From contig JANXVK010000626.1 of the NCBI GenBank assembly GCA_025351675.1, positions 1 through 9,059 on the forward strand: a DNA stretch of 9,059 nucleotides. Direction: 5' to 3'. Below are positions 1 to 6,905 of the stretch, piece by piece. Source of the DNA: Rhizobacter sp. (GTDB lineage Bacteria > Pseudomonadota > Gammaproteobacteria > Burkholderiales > Burkholderiaceae_C). The position numbers and the translations under genes are program-made. The notes under the pieces are model-generated. The model ran no database searches and had not been told where the DNA came from. It saw only the letters and a list, made by a program, of their open reading frames with translations. Positions within the stretch are counted from its first letter, which is position 1, and each line of letters opens with the position of its first letter.

Positions 1-806
1 TGATCGGCGTGCAGATGGGGACCGAGTTCGGCCTGATCCTTCACCCGGGCATCCCGATGCTGCAGTTCGCGCTGCCGATGCTGTTCATCGGCATGGCGGT
101 GCGGCTGCTGCAGGTGTTCGCGCGCGCTCTGCGCGCCGCCGAAAACAGCCGCGAGACCCTCGAAGTTCGGGTCCAGGAGATCACCGCCGAGATCGAGCGC
201 AACTTCGCGCAGCTCGCGGAGCTGCGCGTCGAGCAGGTCACCGAGAAGGAGCGCAAGCGCATCGCCGGCGACCTTCACGACGACCTCGGCGCGAAGCTGC
301 TGACGATCGTGCACACGAGCGAATCGGAACGCATTTCGACACTCGCGCGGGAAGCGCTCGAAGAGATGCGCCTGTCGGTGCGCGGCCTCACCGGCAAGCC
401 GATGCACCTGGCCGATGCGCTCGCCGACTGGCGCGCCGAGACCGTCCTGCGCCTCGGCCAGGCCAACATCGAAGCCGACTGGCGCAACCCGTCCGAAGAG
501 ATCGATCTGTTGCTGCCGGCGCGTGGCTTCGTGCAGACCACGCGCATCCTGCGCGAGGCCATCAGCAACATCATCAAGCACAGCGGTGCCTCGCACTGCA
601 AGGTGCGCTGCGCGATCAGCGAGCACCAGTTCGGCCTCACGGTGCAAGACAACGGCAAGGGCATCCCGATGGAACTCGACGGCAAGCTCGACCGCGGCCA
701 CGGCATGTCCAGCATGAAGAACCGCGCGAAGCAGATGCAGGGGCAGTGCCTCGTCGAGTCGGGCCCCGGCTACGGCACTGTGATAAGGCTCACGGTTCCG
801 CTGTAA
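1..806 (+). CDS. Sensor histidine kinase, HisKA_3 (NarX/DesK-type), 5'-truncated by window edge
   Basis: This is the C-terminal part of a membrane sensor kinase that would autophosphorylate on His and pass the phosphate to the response regulator encoded just downstream. The frame is open to the left edge; the first full codon is at 3, and the GTG at 9 is probably internal. Counting from that GTG (265 residues), 16-38 is a hydrophobic stretch that looks like the last transmembrane helix, and 42-85 is a charged coiled-coil linker. The HisKA_3 H-box has the phospho-acceptor His at 90 in a DLHDDLG context. The HATPase_c domain follows, with N-box Asn187 (EAISNIIKHSG), G1 box Asp214-Gly216-Gly218 and G2 box Gly230-His-Gly232-Met. 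All catalytic boxes are intact. The missing N-terminus probably holds more membrane helices, perhaps a 7TM-DISM-like sensor, but this is only inference and the stimulus is unknown. A 107-base gap separates it from its regulator. Confidence 0.93.
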   Translation, partial: IGVQMGTEFGLILHPGIPMLQFALPMLFIGMAVRLLQVFARALRAAENSRETLEVRVQEITAEIERNFAQLAELRVEQVTEKERKRIAGDLHDDLGAKLLTIVHTSESERISTLAREALEEMRLSVRGLTGKPMHLADALADWRAETVLRLGQANIEADWRNPSEEIDLLLPARGFVQTTRILREAISNIIKHSGASHCKVRCAISEHQFGLTVQDNGKGIPMELDGKLDRGHGMSSMKNRAKQMQGQCLVESGPGYGTVIRLTVPL

Positions 807-902
807 GTCGCCGTAAAGGCCGCGTGCCGCGTGCCGATACCGACCTACGATGCTGAAGATTGCACGACGTTCCGCATGACACCACTCGGTGCACGGAGGT
901 TC

Positions 903-907
903 AGGAG
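903..907 (+). promoter_or_regulatory. Ribosome binding site (AGGAG) deciding the regulator start
   Basis: AGGAG lies 6 bases upstream of the ATG at 914. This supports that start over the TTG at 860, which would add 18 residues unlike a receiver domain. Confidence 0.75.
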
Positions 908-913
908 CGACCG

Positions 914-1570
914 ATGACCAACATTTTGCTGCTTGAAGACCTGCCCGAAATCCGCGCCTGGATGAAGGTGCTGGTCGAGGGCGTGTTCCCGGATTCGGAG
1001 ATCCACGAGGCCGCACGCGTGCACGACGCGCTCGGGCTCGTCAGCGCCGTCAAGTTCAACCTCGCGCTGTGCGATCTGGGCCTGCCCGATGGCTCGGGTG
1101 TCGACGTGGTCGCGGCGCTGCGCGAAGCGCAACCCGAGTGCCAGTCGGTCGTCGTCACGATTCACGACGACGACGACCACCTGTTCCCGGCGCTGCAGGC
1201 CGGCGCGTTCGGCTACCTGCTGAAAGAGCAGGCCCGCGAGCTGATCGCCGAGCAGCTCAAGCGCATGAGCGCCGGCGAGCCGCCATTGAGCCCGTCGATC
1301 GCGCGCCGCGTGATCTCGCACTTCGCAGCGCAGACGCGCCCCCAGGAGCGCCCGCAGAACATGCCGCACGTGGCACTGACCGACCGCGAGAACGAGGTGC
1401 TGTTGCGCGTCGCGAAGGGTTTCACCCTGCCCGAGATCGGCGTGCAGCTGAGCTTGTCGCGCCACACGATCGCCGACTACGTGAAGCAGATCTACCGCAA
1501 GCTCAACGTGAGCTCGCGCGCCGAAGCCGCGCTCGAAGCGCAACGTTTGGGTCTGTTCCGCCGCGCCTGA
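914..1570 (+). CDS. Two-component response regulator, NarL/LuxR family
   Basis: This 218-residue cytoplasmic DNA-binding regulator is the likely partner of the kinase upstream. The receiver domain (about 1-120) has acidic residues Glu8 and Asp9, phospho-acceptor Asp54 (CDLGLPDG), Thr82 and Lys104, so the phosphorylation site is complete. After a linker, a LuxR-type helix-turn-helix occupies about 155-214 (LTDRENEVL, then SRHTIADYVKQIYRKL). The ATG at 914 was chosen over an in-frame TTG at 860 because AGGAG at 903-907 lies 6 bases ahead of it and the receiver beta-1 strand begins straight after it. ruvA starts only 21 bases after the stop. Co-transcription with ruvA is possible, but ruvA has its own promoter-like element. 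The targets cannot be read from the sequence. Confidence 0.94.
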   Translation: MTNILLLEDLPEIRAWMKVLVEGVFPDSEIHEAARVHDALGLVSAVKFNLALCDLGLPDGSGVDVVAALREAQPECQSVVVTIHDDDDHLFPALQAGAFGYLLKEQARELIAEQLKRMSAGEPPLSPSIARRVISHFAAQTRPQERPQNMPHVALTDRENEVLLRVAKGFTLPEIGVQLSLSRHTIADYVKQIYRKLNVSSRAEAALEAQRLGLFRRA

Positions 1571-1579
1571 AGCGCCGCT

Positions 1580-1585
1580 GATAAT
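1580..1585 (+). promoter_or_regulatory. Candidate -10 element for ruvA
   Basis: GATAAT differs from TATAAT at one position and is preceded by T (TGATAAT). It ends 6 bases before the ruvA ATG at 1592, so transcription would begin at or very near the start codon. No convincing -35 box is seen 16-18 bases upstream. The element also sits in the loop of a small inverted repeat, GCCGC (1574-1578) with GCGGC (1586-1590). There is no Shine-Dalgarno sequence ahead of ruvA. This is a motif observation only. Confidence 0.35.
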
Positions 1586-1591
1586 GCGGCG

Positions 1592-2164
1592 ATGATCGGA
1601 CGCATCACCGGCACGCTCGCGGAAAAATCGCCCCCGCAATTGCTCATCGACGTGAACGGTGTCGGCTACGAAGTCGACGTGCCGATGTCGAGCTTCTACA
1701 ACCTGCCCGGCCTCGGCGAGCGCGTCACGCTGCTGACCCACTTCATCGTGCGCGAAGACGCACAGGTGCTGTTCGGCTTTCTCACGCACGACGAGCGCGC
1801 GACCTTTCGGCTGCTCGTGAAGATCTCGGGCGTCGGCCCGCGCACCGCGCTGTCGATCCTGTCGGGGCTGAGCGTCAACGAGCTCGCGCAGGCGGTGAGC
1901 CTGCAGGAGACCGGCCGGCTGGTGAAGGTGCCCGGCATCGGCAAGAAGACCGCCGAACGCCTGCTGCTCGAACTCAAGGGCAAGCTCGGCGACGCGATCA
2001 CCGCGCCGGCCAGCATCGCAAACCACGCGCAGGGCGACATCCTGCAGGCGCTGCTCGCGCTCGGCTACAGCGACCGCGAGGCCGCGGCCGCGTTGAAAGC
2101 GCTGCCAGCCGACATCGGCGTCAGCGACGGCATCAAGCTGGCATTGCGGGCGCTCGCGAAATAG
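1592..2164 (+). CDS. ruvA: Holliday junction branch migration complex subunit RuvA
   Basis: RuvA tetramers clamp the four-way junction and load the RuvB hexameric motors, and RuvC then resolves the junction. The 190-residue length is normal for the family. The start MIGRITGTL is the canonical N-terminus. Residues 1-63 form the OB-fold domain, with the acidic pin Glu55-Asp56 ([12 protein letters not shown]). Two helix-hairpin-helix motifs follow ([10 protein letters not shown] about 79-88, [13 protein letters not shown] about 110-122). Domain III (about 145-190), which contacts RuvB, is complete ([16 protein letters not shown]). Its usual partner ruvB is not adjacent but starts at 7534, beyond a minus-strand copper block and an ATPase/DUF4276 module. 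It converges on the copper chaperone gene, with 10 bases between stop codons. Confidence 0.97.
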   Translation: MIGRITGTLAEKSPPQLLIDVNGVGYEVDVPMSSFYNLPGLGERVTLLTHFIVREDAQVLFGFLTHDERATFRLLVKISGVGPRTALSILSGLSVNELAQAVSLQETGRLVKVPGIGKKTAERLLLELKGKLGDAITAPASIANHAQGDILQALLALGYSDREAAAALKALPADIGVSDGIKLALRALAK

Positions 2165-2174
2165 CCGTCTCGCT

Positions 2175-2651
2175 TCAGTGCTTGTGCTCGGCAGCGGCGG
2201 CATCGCCAGCCGCCTTCGGTGCCTCGACGTTCACGGTCACCTCGACCTCGCCGGCCTTCTCGAACTTCAGCGTCATCGGGAACTTGTCGCCCGCTTTCAG
2301 CGGCGCCTTCAGGCCGACGAACATGATGTGAAAGCCACCGGGCTTGAGCTCCACCTTCTTGCCGGTGGGCAGCGCGATGCCGTCGACCTGGCGCATGCGC
2401 ATCACATCGCCCTCCATGCTCATCGAGTGCAGCTCGACGCTGGCCGACACGGCGGCGCTGGCCGACACCAGCTTGTCGTCGCGGCCCTTGTTGTCGAGCA
2501 AGAGGTAGCCACCGCCGGTGGGCTGGCCGGCCGCCGTGGCGCGCGCGTACGGGTGGCCGATGTCGATCTCGCCGAGCTTGAACGAATGGGCGTGCGCGAA
2601 GGTACTCGCGATGGCCAGCACGGCGGCCGACAGGATCAGTTTCGATTTCAT
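2175..2651 (-). CDS. Periplasmic copper chaperone PCu(A)C
   Basis: This is a 158-residue secreted protein of the PCu(A)C family (DUF461). In characterised members it binds Cu(I) in the periplasm and delivers it to the CuA or CuB centres of cytochrome oxidase. Residues 1-21 form a signal peptide (MKSKLILSAAVLAIAS, cleavage near AHA-HS). The family copper motif is exact: His75-X10-Met86-X21-His108-X-Met110. The tail ends in AEHKH, giving two extra His that could also hold metal, a common embellishment in homologues. The start is supported by a strong AAGGAG 7 bases upstream that overlaps the stop codon of the TonB receptor gene. The 12-base gap to that gene marks an operon, with this gene last. 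A substrate other than copper is unlikely given the motif. Confidence 0.94.
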   Translation of the reverse strand: MKSKLILSAAVLAIASTFAHAHSFKLGEIDIGHPYARATAAGQPTGGGYLLLDNKGRDDKLVSASAAVSASVELHSMSMEGDVMRMRQVDGIALPTGKKVELKPGGFHIMFVGLKAPLKAGDKFPMTLKFEKAGEVEVTVNVEAPKAAGDAAAAEHKH

Positions 2652-2658
2652 GGTTCAG

Positions 2659-2664
2659 CTCCTT
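2659..2664 (-). promoter_or_regulatory. Ribosome binding site of the PCu(A)C gene, overlapping the upstream stop
   Basis: Read on the minus strand, AAGGAG begins on the last base of the TonB receptor's TGA stop and sits 7 bases before the chaperone ATG. The layout suggests coupled translation of receptor and chaperone. Confidence 0.75.
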
Positions 2665-5000
2665 CAGAGGTCAAACCGCAGTTCGGCGTTGTAGCTGCGC
2701 TGCGGATACGGGTGGAAGTTCCAGTACTGGTAGTTGTTCAGGTTGTCGATGCCGACCGCGGCCGACCATTGGTGCGTGATCTTCCAGCGAACCCGAAGGT
2801 CGGTCGTGAAGTACTTGCTGACGCCTTGGTAGGTCGTGCCGTTGACGTCGGCATTGTTCAGCGTGCGGTACTGCGAGCCGCTGTAGCGCGCGCCGCAGGC
2901 AGCCGACCATTGCTCATTGAAACGATAGCTGACGAGCGCGGTCGCCCGCCACTTCGGGATGTTCGGCTGGCGTTTGCCGACCGTGTCGCCGGGTGTGACG
3001 ACGAAGCCGTCGTTGGACTTGATGACCGAATCGGCATAGGTCACGCTGCCGCCGAGGTCGAGGCCTTTCGCGAGCACATCGGTCCCGTTGAACGCGAACT
3101 CCAGCCCCTTGGTCTCGATGCGGCCGACGTTTTGCACACGGCTGATGTTGCGGTTCGCCACCGGGTCGAAGGTGGTTTGCGAGTACAGCGAGTCGTGCGT
3201 GTCTTCGGTGAAGAATGTGAGCCGCAGCAGCGCATTGCCGAGGTCTTTCTCGGCCGTCAGCTCGGTCGTCCACGACTTCTCGGGTTTCAGGTTCGGGTCG
3301 TTGATGTACTGCGAGTTCGTCGTCGAGGTCGCGCCGTAGAGCTCGCCAACCGTCGGCATGCGCACCGCACGGCCGGTGGAAACCTTCAACACGAGATCGG
3401 GCGCGGCCTGGTACGACAACGCGGCCTTCGGTGACAGGTAGCGTTCGTCGCGCGGCGGGTAGTTGAGCGTGCTGGTCGCCGAGAACGCGGTCGCACCTTC
3501 GCCGGCGCGCCAGTCTTCGGCACGCAACCCGAGCACCGTCTTCCACTTCTCGGCGAATCGCCACGCGTCCTGCGCGTAGGCGCTGCGCAGGCGCGTCTTG
3601 CCGGCCACGTTGCTCGCCCGCGAACCGGCGCTGTCGGCGAGCCAGTTGCCGGCGATGTTCGAGGTCAGGTACTGCAGCTGGTAGCTGTCTTGCTGCACGC
3701 CGAAATCGACGATGTGCTCGCCGGCCATGCCGTCCGGTCGCCACGTGCCTTTGGCAGCGAGGTTGTTCCAGCCAGTGCCGCTGCCGTCGGCCAAGGTGCC
3801 GGCGCCACCGGCGAGCGCGTTCGGCAAGGTGTTCGACGCGGCGTTCTGGCGTTTGTCGTCCTTGCGGTAGTCGTAGAGGCTCGCGTCGACTTCCCAGTCC
3901 CACACGCCCTGGCTGTGGCTCTTGACGGTGAGGCCGTGCATCACGTGCGTCAGGTTCTCCTTCGTCGCCGCGAAGTCTGCGCCGGTCAGCGCCGCGAAAG
4001 ACTGTCCGTTGATGTTGACCACGCCGCCATACACCGGTTGGCCGGCCGCGTTGCGCAGGTACGAGACGGGCGTGTTGTCGGATTTGTTCTGCCACACGCC
4101 GAGTAGGTAGTTGGCGCGGATGTCGGGCGTGATGTCCCAGGCCAGCTTGGCCTTGAAGTGGTCCTGCTCCGTGCGGTACTCGGTGCCGGTGCCGAGCACG
4201 TACCAGGACTGGTTCGCGTTGTTGGCGTCCAGCACCGCGCCGGTCACCGGCGTGCCGGCGCTGCCGGTCGTGCCGCTGCTGAGCAGGCGCGTCGCGAAGG
4301 TCAGCGGCTGGCCGTGGCTGTCGGCGTAGTCGAAGTTCAGCAGCCACGAGAAGGCGCCGGCCTTGTTGCCGACCGACGCGCTGGTCTCCCAAGCGCGGTA
4401 GTTGGCGCTGGTGTTGTAGAGCTCGAAGGGCTGGCTGCTGTAGCCGACCTTGGTGTGCGCCTCGAACGCCGTCGGCATCCGGGTCGTGAAGACGACGACG
4501 GCGCCGACCGAGTTGCCCGGGTAGGCGGCCGAGAACGGGCCGTACATCACGTCGACGCGTTCGATCTCTTCGGGCGTGACCATGCTCCAGCGCGGCGGAA
4601 AGCTCAATCCTCCGACGCCGTTGCCGAGGTAGTTCGACAGCAGGATGCCGTCGGCATAGACCGCCGATCGCGCGCTGTTGCCGGTGCCCGAGGCGCGGCT
4701 GGAAAGAATCGCGTGGTTGTAGTCGCCGATGTAGCGCTTTCGCACCAGCAGGCTGGGCAGGTACTTCAGCGCGTCTTCGCTGTCGGTGGCGTTGATGGTG
4801 CGCGCGATCTGCTCGGCGGTGACGCTTTCCATCGTCGCCGGAATCTGCGTCGGCAGCGAGGTCGGTTGGCTGCCGGTGATGGTGACAACGCCGAGCGACT
4901 TGACGGGCACGTTGTCGGCCGGCGGTGTCTGCGCTTGCAGCACGAACGGCACGGGGAGAGCCGCGGCGCAGACGAGCGCGCGGGGCAAGAAATTACGCAT
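2664..5000 (-). CDS. TonB-dependent outer membrane receptor, probably copper-related
   Basis: This 778-residue outer-membrane gated channel should use TonB/ExbBD energy to import a scarce ligand. Residues 1-23 form a signal peptide (MRNFLPRALVCAAALPVPF, cleavage near LQA-QT). A TonB-box-like VVTITG follows. The plug domain runs to about 170 and ends in a typical segment (EEIERVDVMYGPFSAAYPG, then NSVGAVV). The rest is beta-barrel, including a late strand with NLKPEKSWTTELTAEKDL and a C-terminal strand YNAELRFDL that ends in Leu rather than the usual Phe. The ATG at 5000 was chosen over an in-frame start at 5066 because the signal peptide begins there and AGGA lies 9 bases upstream. The copper assignment rests on the neighbours (PCu(A)C chaperone 12 bases downstream, DUF2946 upstream). 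A small His/Met cluster at His352-Val-Met354-His355 is suggestive only. A siderophore or other metal ligand remains possible. Confidence 0.9.
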   Translation of the reverse strand: MRNFLPRALVCAAALPVPFVLQAQTPPADNVPVKSLGVVTITGSQPTSLPTQIPATMESVTAEQIARTINATDSEDALKYLPSLLVRKRYIGDYNHAILSSRASGTGNSARSAVYADGILLSNYLGNGVGGLSFPPRWSMVTPEEIERVDVMYGPFSAAYPGNSVGAVVVFTTRMPTAFEAHTKVGYSSQPFELYNTSANYRAWETSASVGNKAGAFSWLLNFDYADSHGQPLTFATRLLSSGTTGSAGTPVTGAVLDANNANQSWYVLGTGTEYRTEQDHFKAKLAWDITPDIRANYLLGVWQNKSDNTPVSYLRNAAGQPVYGGVVNINGQSFAALTGADFAATKENLTHVMHGLTVKSHSQGVWDWEVDASLYDYRKDDKRQNAASNTLPNALAGGAGTLADGSGTGWNNLAAKGTWRPDGMAGEHIVDFGVQQDSYQLQYLTSNIAGNWLADSAGSRASNVAGKTRLRSAYAQDAWRFAEKWKTVLGLRAEDWRAGEGATAFSATSTLNYPPRDERYLSPKAALSYQAAPDLVLKVSTGRAVRMPTVGELYGATSTTNSQYINDPNLKPEKSWTTELTAEKDLGNALLRLTFFTEDTHDSLYSQTTFDPVANRNISRVQNVGRIETKGLEFAFNGTDVLAKGLDLGGSVTYADSVIKSNDGFVVTPGDTVGKRQPNIPKWRATALVSYRFNEQWSAACGARYSGSQYRTLNNADVNGTTYQGVSKYFTTDLRVRWKITHQWSAAVGIDNLNNYQYWNFHPYPQRSYNAELRFDL

Positions 5001-5107
5001 GGTGTTCGATCCTGAACGGGCTGCGGCGAAGCCGCGAGCCGTGACACGGGCCGGTCGAGCGCACACCTCGTGGGGCGCGCGTCAGGAAACCGGCGGCGGT
5101 GGGGTGT

Positions 5108-5500
5108 TCAGGCGAACGCGGGCGGCCCGTGCTTGAGCCGCGCGACCCAAGTCGCGCAGGCGTCGGGCGCCTGCGACGACGGGTGCGCGCGCGGTGGCGA
5201 CGCCGCGTGCAGCAGCACCGGCGCCGACACGAGCGCGGGTGGCTCGACATGCGCCAGCGCCGTCAACGCGGTCAGCGCGCAATGCTCGCTGCCGTGGTCC
5301 GACGGGTGAGCGGGCGCCGGCTCGGTGGCGTCGCCACCCTGCGGCACGAGCGCCACACCGTAGACCGTGCAGACCTCGACCAGTGTCTTGCCCTGCATCT
5401 GCGCCGAGGCACTCGCCAGCCACGGCATCGCCGACTTCAGCAGCAATGCGGCGGCGAAGACCCAGAGGGCCCAGCGCGACGACGGTTGGCGGAAGTTCAT
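5108..5500 (-). CDS. DUF2946 family small membrane/periplasmic protein
   Basis: This 130-residue protein has one N-terminal hydrophobic helix (about 10-33, RWALWVFAAALLLKSAMPWL) that could be a membrane anchor or uncleaved signal. An extracytoplasmic region rich in Cys and His follows: Cys44 in EVCTVYG and His65, His69, His73 and Cys74 in HPSDHGSEHCAL. The spacing of the CT-x-G and HC elements matches DUF2946, a family of unknown biochemical function often found beside TonB receptors and copper genes. A metal-handling role is inferred from these residues and the neighbours. The ATG at 5500 directly precedes the hydrophobic helix, so the longer in-frame start at 5569 is less likely. It is probably the first gene of a minus-strand operon with the receptor and chaperone; 107 bases separate it from the receptor start. 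The C-terminal half is Ala/Pro/His-rich and poorly conserved in appearance. Confidence 0.75.
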   Translation of the reverse strand: MNFRQPSSRWALWVFAAALLLKSAMPWLASASAQMQGKTLVEVCTVYGVALVPQGGDATEPAPAHPSDHGSEHCALTALTALAHVEPPALVSAPVLLHAASPPRAHPSSQAPDACATWVARLKHGPPAFA

Positions 5501-5600
5501 GAGTGCATTGTGGCCGACAGGCACGATAGCAAGTTCCTCGAAACGGTTGGCGTTGGCGAGGCGGCTCAACGGCGCGATCGCTTATCGGCAGGCAGCGGTC

Positions 5601-5606
5601 AATAAT
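5601..5606 (+). promoter_or_regulatory. Candidate -10 element for the ATPase-DUF4276-ruvB operon
   Basis: AATAAT matches TATAAT at five of six bases and lies 76 bases before the chosen ATPase start (10 bases before an alternative ATG at 5616). The region 16-18 bases upstream (TCGCTT and neighbours) is a poor -35 match, so this call is weak. Confidence 0.25.
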
Positions 5607-5609
5607 GAG
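5605..5609 (+). repeat. Left copy of ATGAG direct repeat flanking the module
   Basis: ATGAG here is repeated at 7534-7538, where it forms the first bases of ruvB. If the ATPase/DUF4276 module inserted at the original ruvB start, this could be a 5-base target duplication. A 5-base match is weak and may be chance. Confidence 0.2.
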
Positions 5610-5671
5610 ACAACAATGTCCGGTGTTCCCTGCGACAAGCATCGACACCGAGAGAAGACAGCGCAGCGCGA

Positions 5672-5676
5672 AAGGA
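5672..5676 (+). promoter_or_regulatory. Ribosome binding site (AAGGA) deciding the ATPase start
   Basis: AAGGA lies 5 bases ahead of the ATG at 5682. It supports that start over the in-frame ATG at 5616, which would add 22 basic residues unlike the family N-terminus. Confidence 0.65.
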
Positions 5677-5681
5677 ACGTC

Positions 5682-6905
5682 ATGGCAATTCTTGAGGGGA
5701 TACAGATCCAGAACTATCGGGCGCTGCGCGATATCACCTTAGGTAAGACGATCAACTCTTCCGGGGGGAAGTTACCCCGACTTATTGCGGTCATTGGCGC
5801 CAACGGAGTCGGTAAATCCAGCCTGCTTGATGCACTCGGCTTCATTGGCGACTGTTTGACAGAGGGCGTCGAAGCCGCCTGCGACAAGCAACATCGAGGC
5901 GGGTTCGAGCGACTGCGAACGCAGGGATCCACTGGTCCCATTCAGTTTGAGATTCGCTATCGCGAGAATCAAAACTCGCGGACCATTGACTACACGCTCG
6001 AGATCGATGCCGACAAAAACGGGCGCCCCCATGTCAAACACGAACGGCTCAGGCAAAGCAGAGGCGGCGCGAAGGTCGCCGGCAAGGCCTATTCCTTTCT
6101 TGACTTGACGCAAGGCAAAGGCTTTGTTTGGGCTGGCGAATCGACCGAAGAGCAGGAAGGAAAAGACAAGTCGCCCGTACAAATGAGTGACCGACAGGTG
6201 CTCGGAATTTCAACATTGGGCACCCTGTCGGACCACCCGCGCATCAGCCTGTTCCGCTCGTTCCTTAGCGGCTGGTACCTGTCCTACTTTATCCCGCAAC
6301 TCGCGCGCTCTCAACCAATTTCAGGAGCGGATCCTCACCTGAATCAAACTGGTGCGAACCTCGCGAACTACCTGCAGTTCGTCGAGCGACAGAAGCCTAA
6401 AGAGTTCAAAGCCATGCTCCAGCGTCTCGCATTGAAAGTGCCAGGGCTGCAAGAGATAAAGCAGGACCGAGCGCAAGACAGAAGACTGCTGTTGGAGTTC
6501 CATGCCAAGGGCTACAAAGAGCCATTTTTCCAGCAAGACATGTCGGACGGAACGCTGAAATTTCTCGCCTATTTGTTGTTGATGGAGGATCCCGATCCGG
6601 CTCCGTTGGTCGGTATCGAAGAGCCCGAAAACGGCCTGCACCATCAACTGCTTGGTCTTTTGGCCGCAGAGTTCAAGGAGTTCGCCGAGAAACCCCGAGG
6701 CCCACAGGTTCTGATCACTACTCATGCGCCCAGCCTGATCGACGCACTGACGCCGGACGAGGTCTGGATTCTCGAGAAGGCAGACGATGGCTTCGCGAGG
6801 GCGCGACGGGCCGCGGACATTGTCGGGGTTCAACCCATGTACGACGAAGGCCTGCCGATGGGCAGTCTTTGGTATAGCAATCACTTCGGCATCGGCAACC
6901 CATGA
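5682..6905 (+). CDS. OLD/ABC-like AAA family ATPase (AAA_21 type), partner of DUF4276 protein
   Basis: This 407-residue cytoplasmic ATPase has an SMC/ABC-like head. The N-terminus MAILEGIQIQNYRAL is the usual first strand of AAA_15/AAA_21 and OLD-type ATPases. Walker A is GANGVGKS (39-46). The ABC signature is a divergent MSDGTLKFL (287-295). Walker B is LVGIEEPENG, with Glu313 in the Asp position and catalytic Glu314. The switch His is 348 (ITTHAPSLID). The region between Walker A and the signature holds an insert (WYLSYFIPQLARS, then HLNQTGANLANYLQF) characteristic of predicted ATPases of this group. No nuclease or TOPRIM domain is fused; the TOPRIM-like part is the next gene, which overlaps by ATGA. 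Similar ATPase plus TOPRIM splits occur in anti-phage systems such as PARIS. The defence role here is inference. Lower G+C than its neighbours points to transfer. Confidence 0.9.
   Translation: MAILEGIQIQNYRALRDITLGKTINSSGGKLPRLIAVIGANGVGKSSLLDALGFIGDCLTEGVEAACDKQHRGGFERLRTQGSTGPIQFEIRYRENQNSRTIDYTLEIDADKNGRPHVKHERLRQSRGGAKVAGKAYSFLDLTQGKGFVWAGESTEEQEGKDKSPVQMSDRQVLGISTLGTLSDHPRISLFRSFLSGWYLSYFIPQLARSQPISGADPHLNQTGANLANYLQFVERQKPKEFKAMLQRLALKVPGLQEIKQDRAQDRRLLLEFHAKGYKEPFFQQDMSDGTLKFLAYLLLMEDPDPAPLVGIEEPENGLHHQLLGLLAAEFKEFAEKPRGPQVLITTHAPSLIDALTPDEVWILEKADDGFARARRAADIVGVQPMYDEGLPMGSLWYSNHFGIGNP

Larger units (their letters stand above)
5501..5681. promoter_or_regulatory. Divergent intergenic region between copper block and ATPase module
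   Basis: This 181-base non-coding stretch separates genes that diverge, so it should carry a promoter for each direction. The left part (5501 to about 5604) is host-like in composition. It contains a direct repeat of TTGGCG (5547-5552, 5553-5558) and the 8-base palindrome GCGATCGC (5574-5581). No clear -35/-10 pair, operator or terminator could be fixed on either strand. The only good hexamer is AATAAT at 5601-5606. Confidence 0.4.

Noticed and set aside
818..835. Short tandem repeat CCGCGTG twice between kinase and regulator genes
   Set aside because: Two copies of a 7-base G+C-rich word are expected by chance in this composition. Position relative to any promoter could not be established.
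845..2203. A 452-codon open frame on the minus strand across the regulator and ruvA
   Set aside because: Its translation is Arg/Ala/Asp/Gln-rich without motifs, while the plus strand encodes two clear families with all key residues. It is a high-G+C antisense shadow.
2178..3434. A 418-codon open frame antisense to the chaperone and TonB receptor, plus similar frames at 2914-4392 (minus) and 4158-5015 (plus)
   Set aside because: All lie over the TonB receptor gene in other frames, have repetitive shadow composition, and lack starts with ribosome sites or recognisable domains.
5574..5581. GCGATCGC palindrome in the divergent intergenic region
   Set aside because: It is a single 8-base palindrome common in G+C-rich genomes. 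With no second copy nearby it cannot be called an operator.
5762..5779. CGGGG and CCCCG inverted repeat, hairpin-like
   Set aside because: It lies inside the ATPase coding sequence just before Walker A, has only a 5-base stem and no T tract, so it is unlikely to be a terminator.
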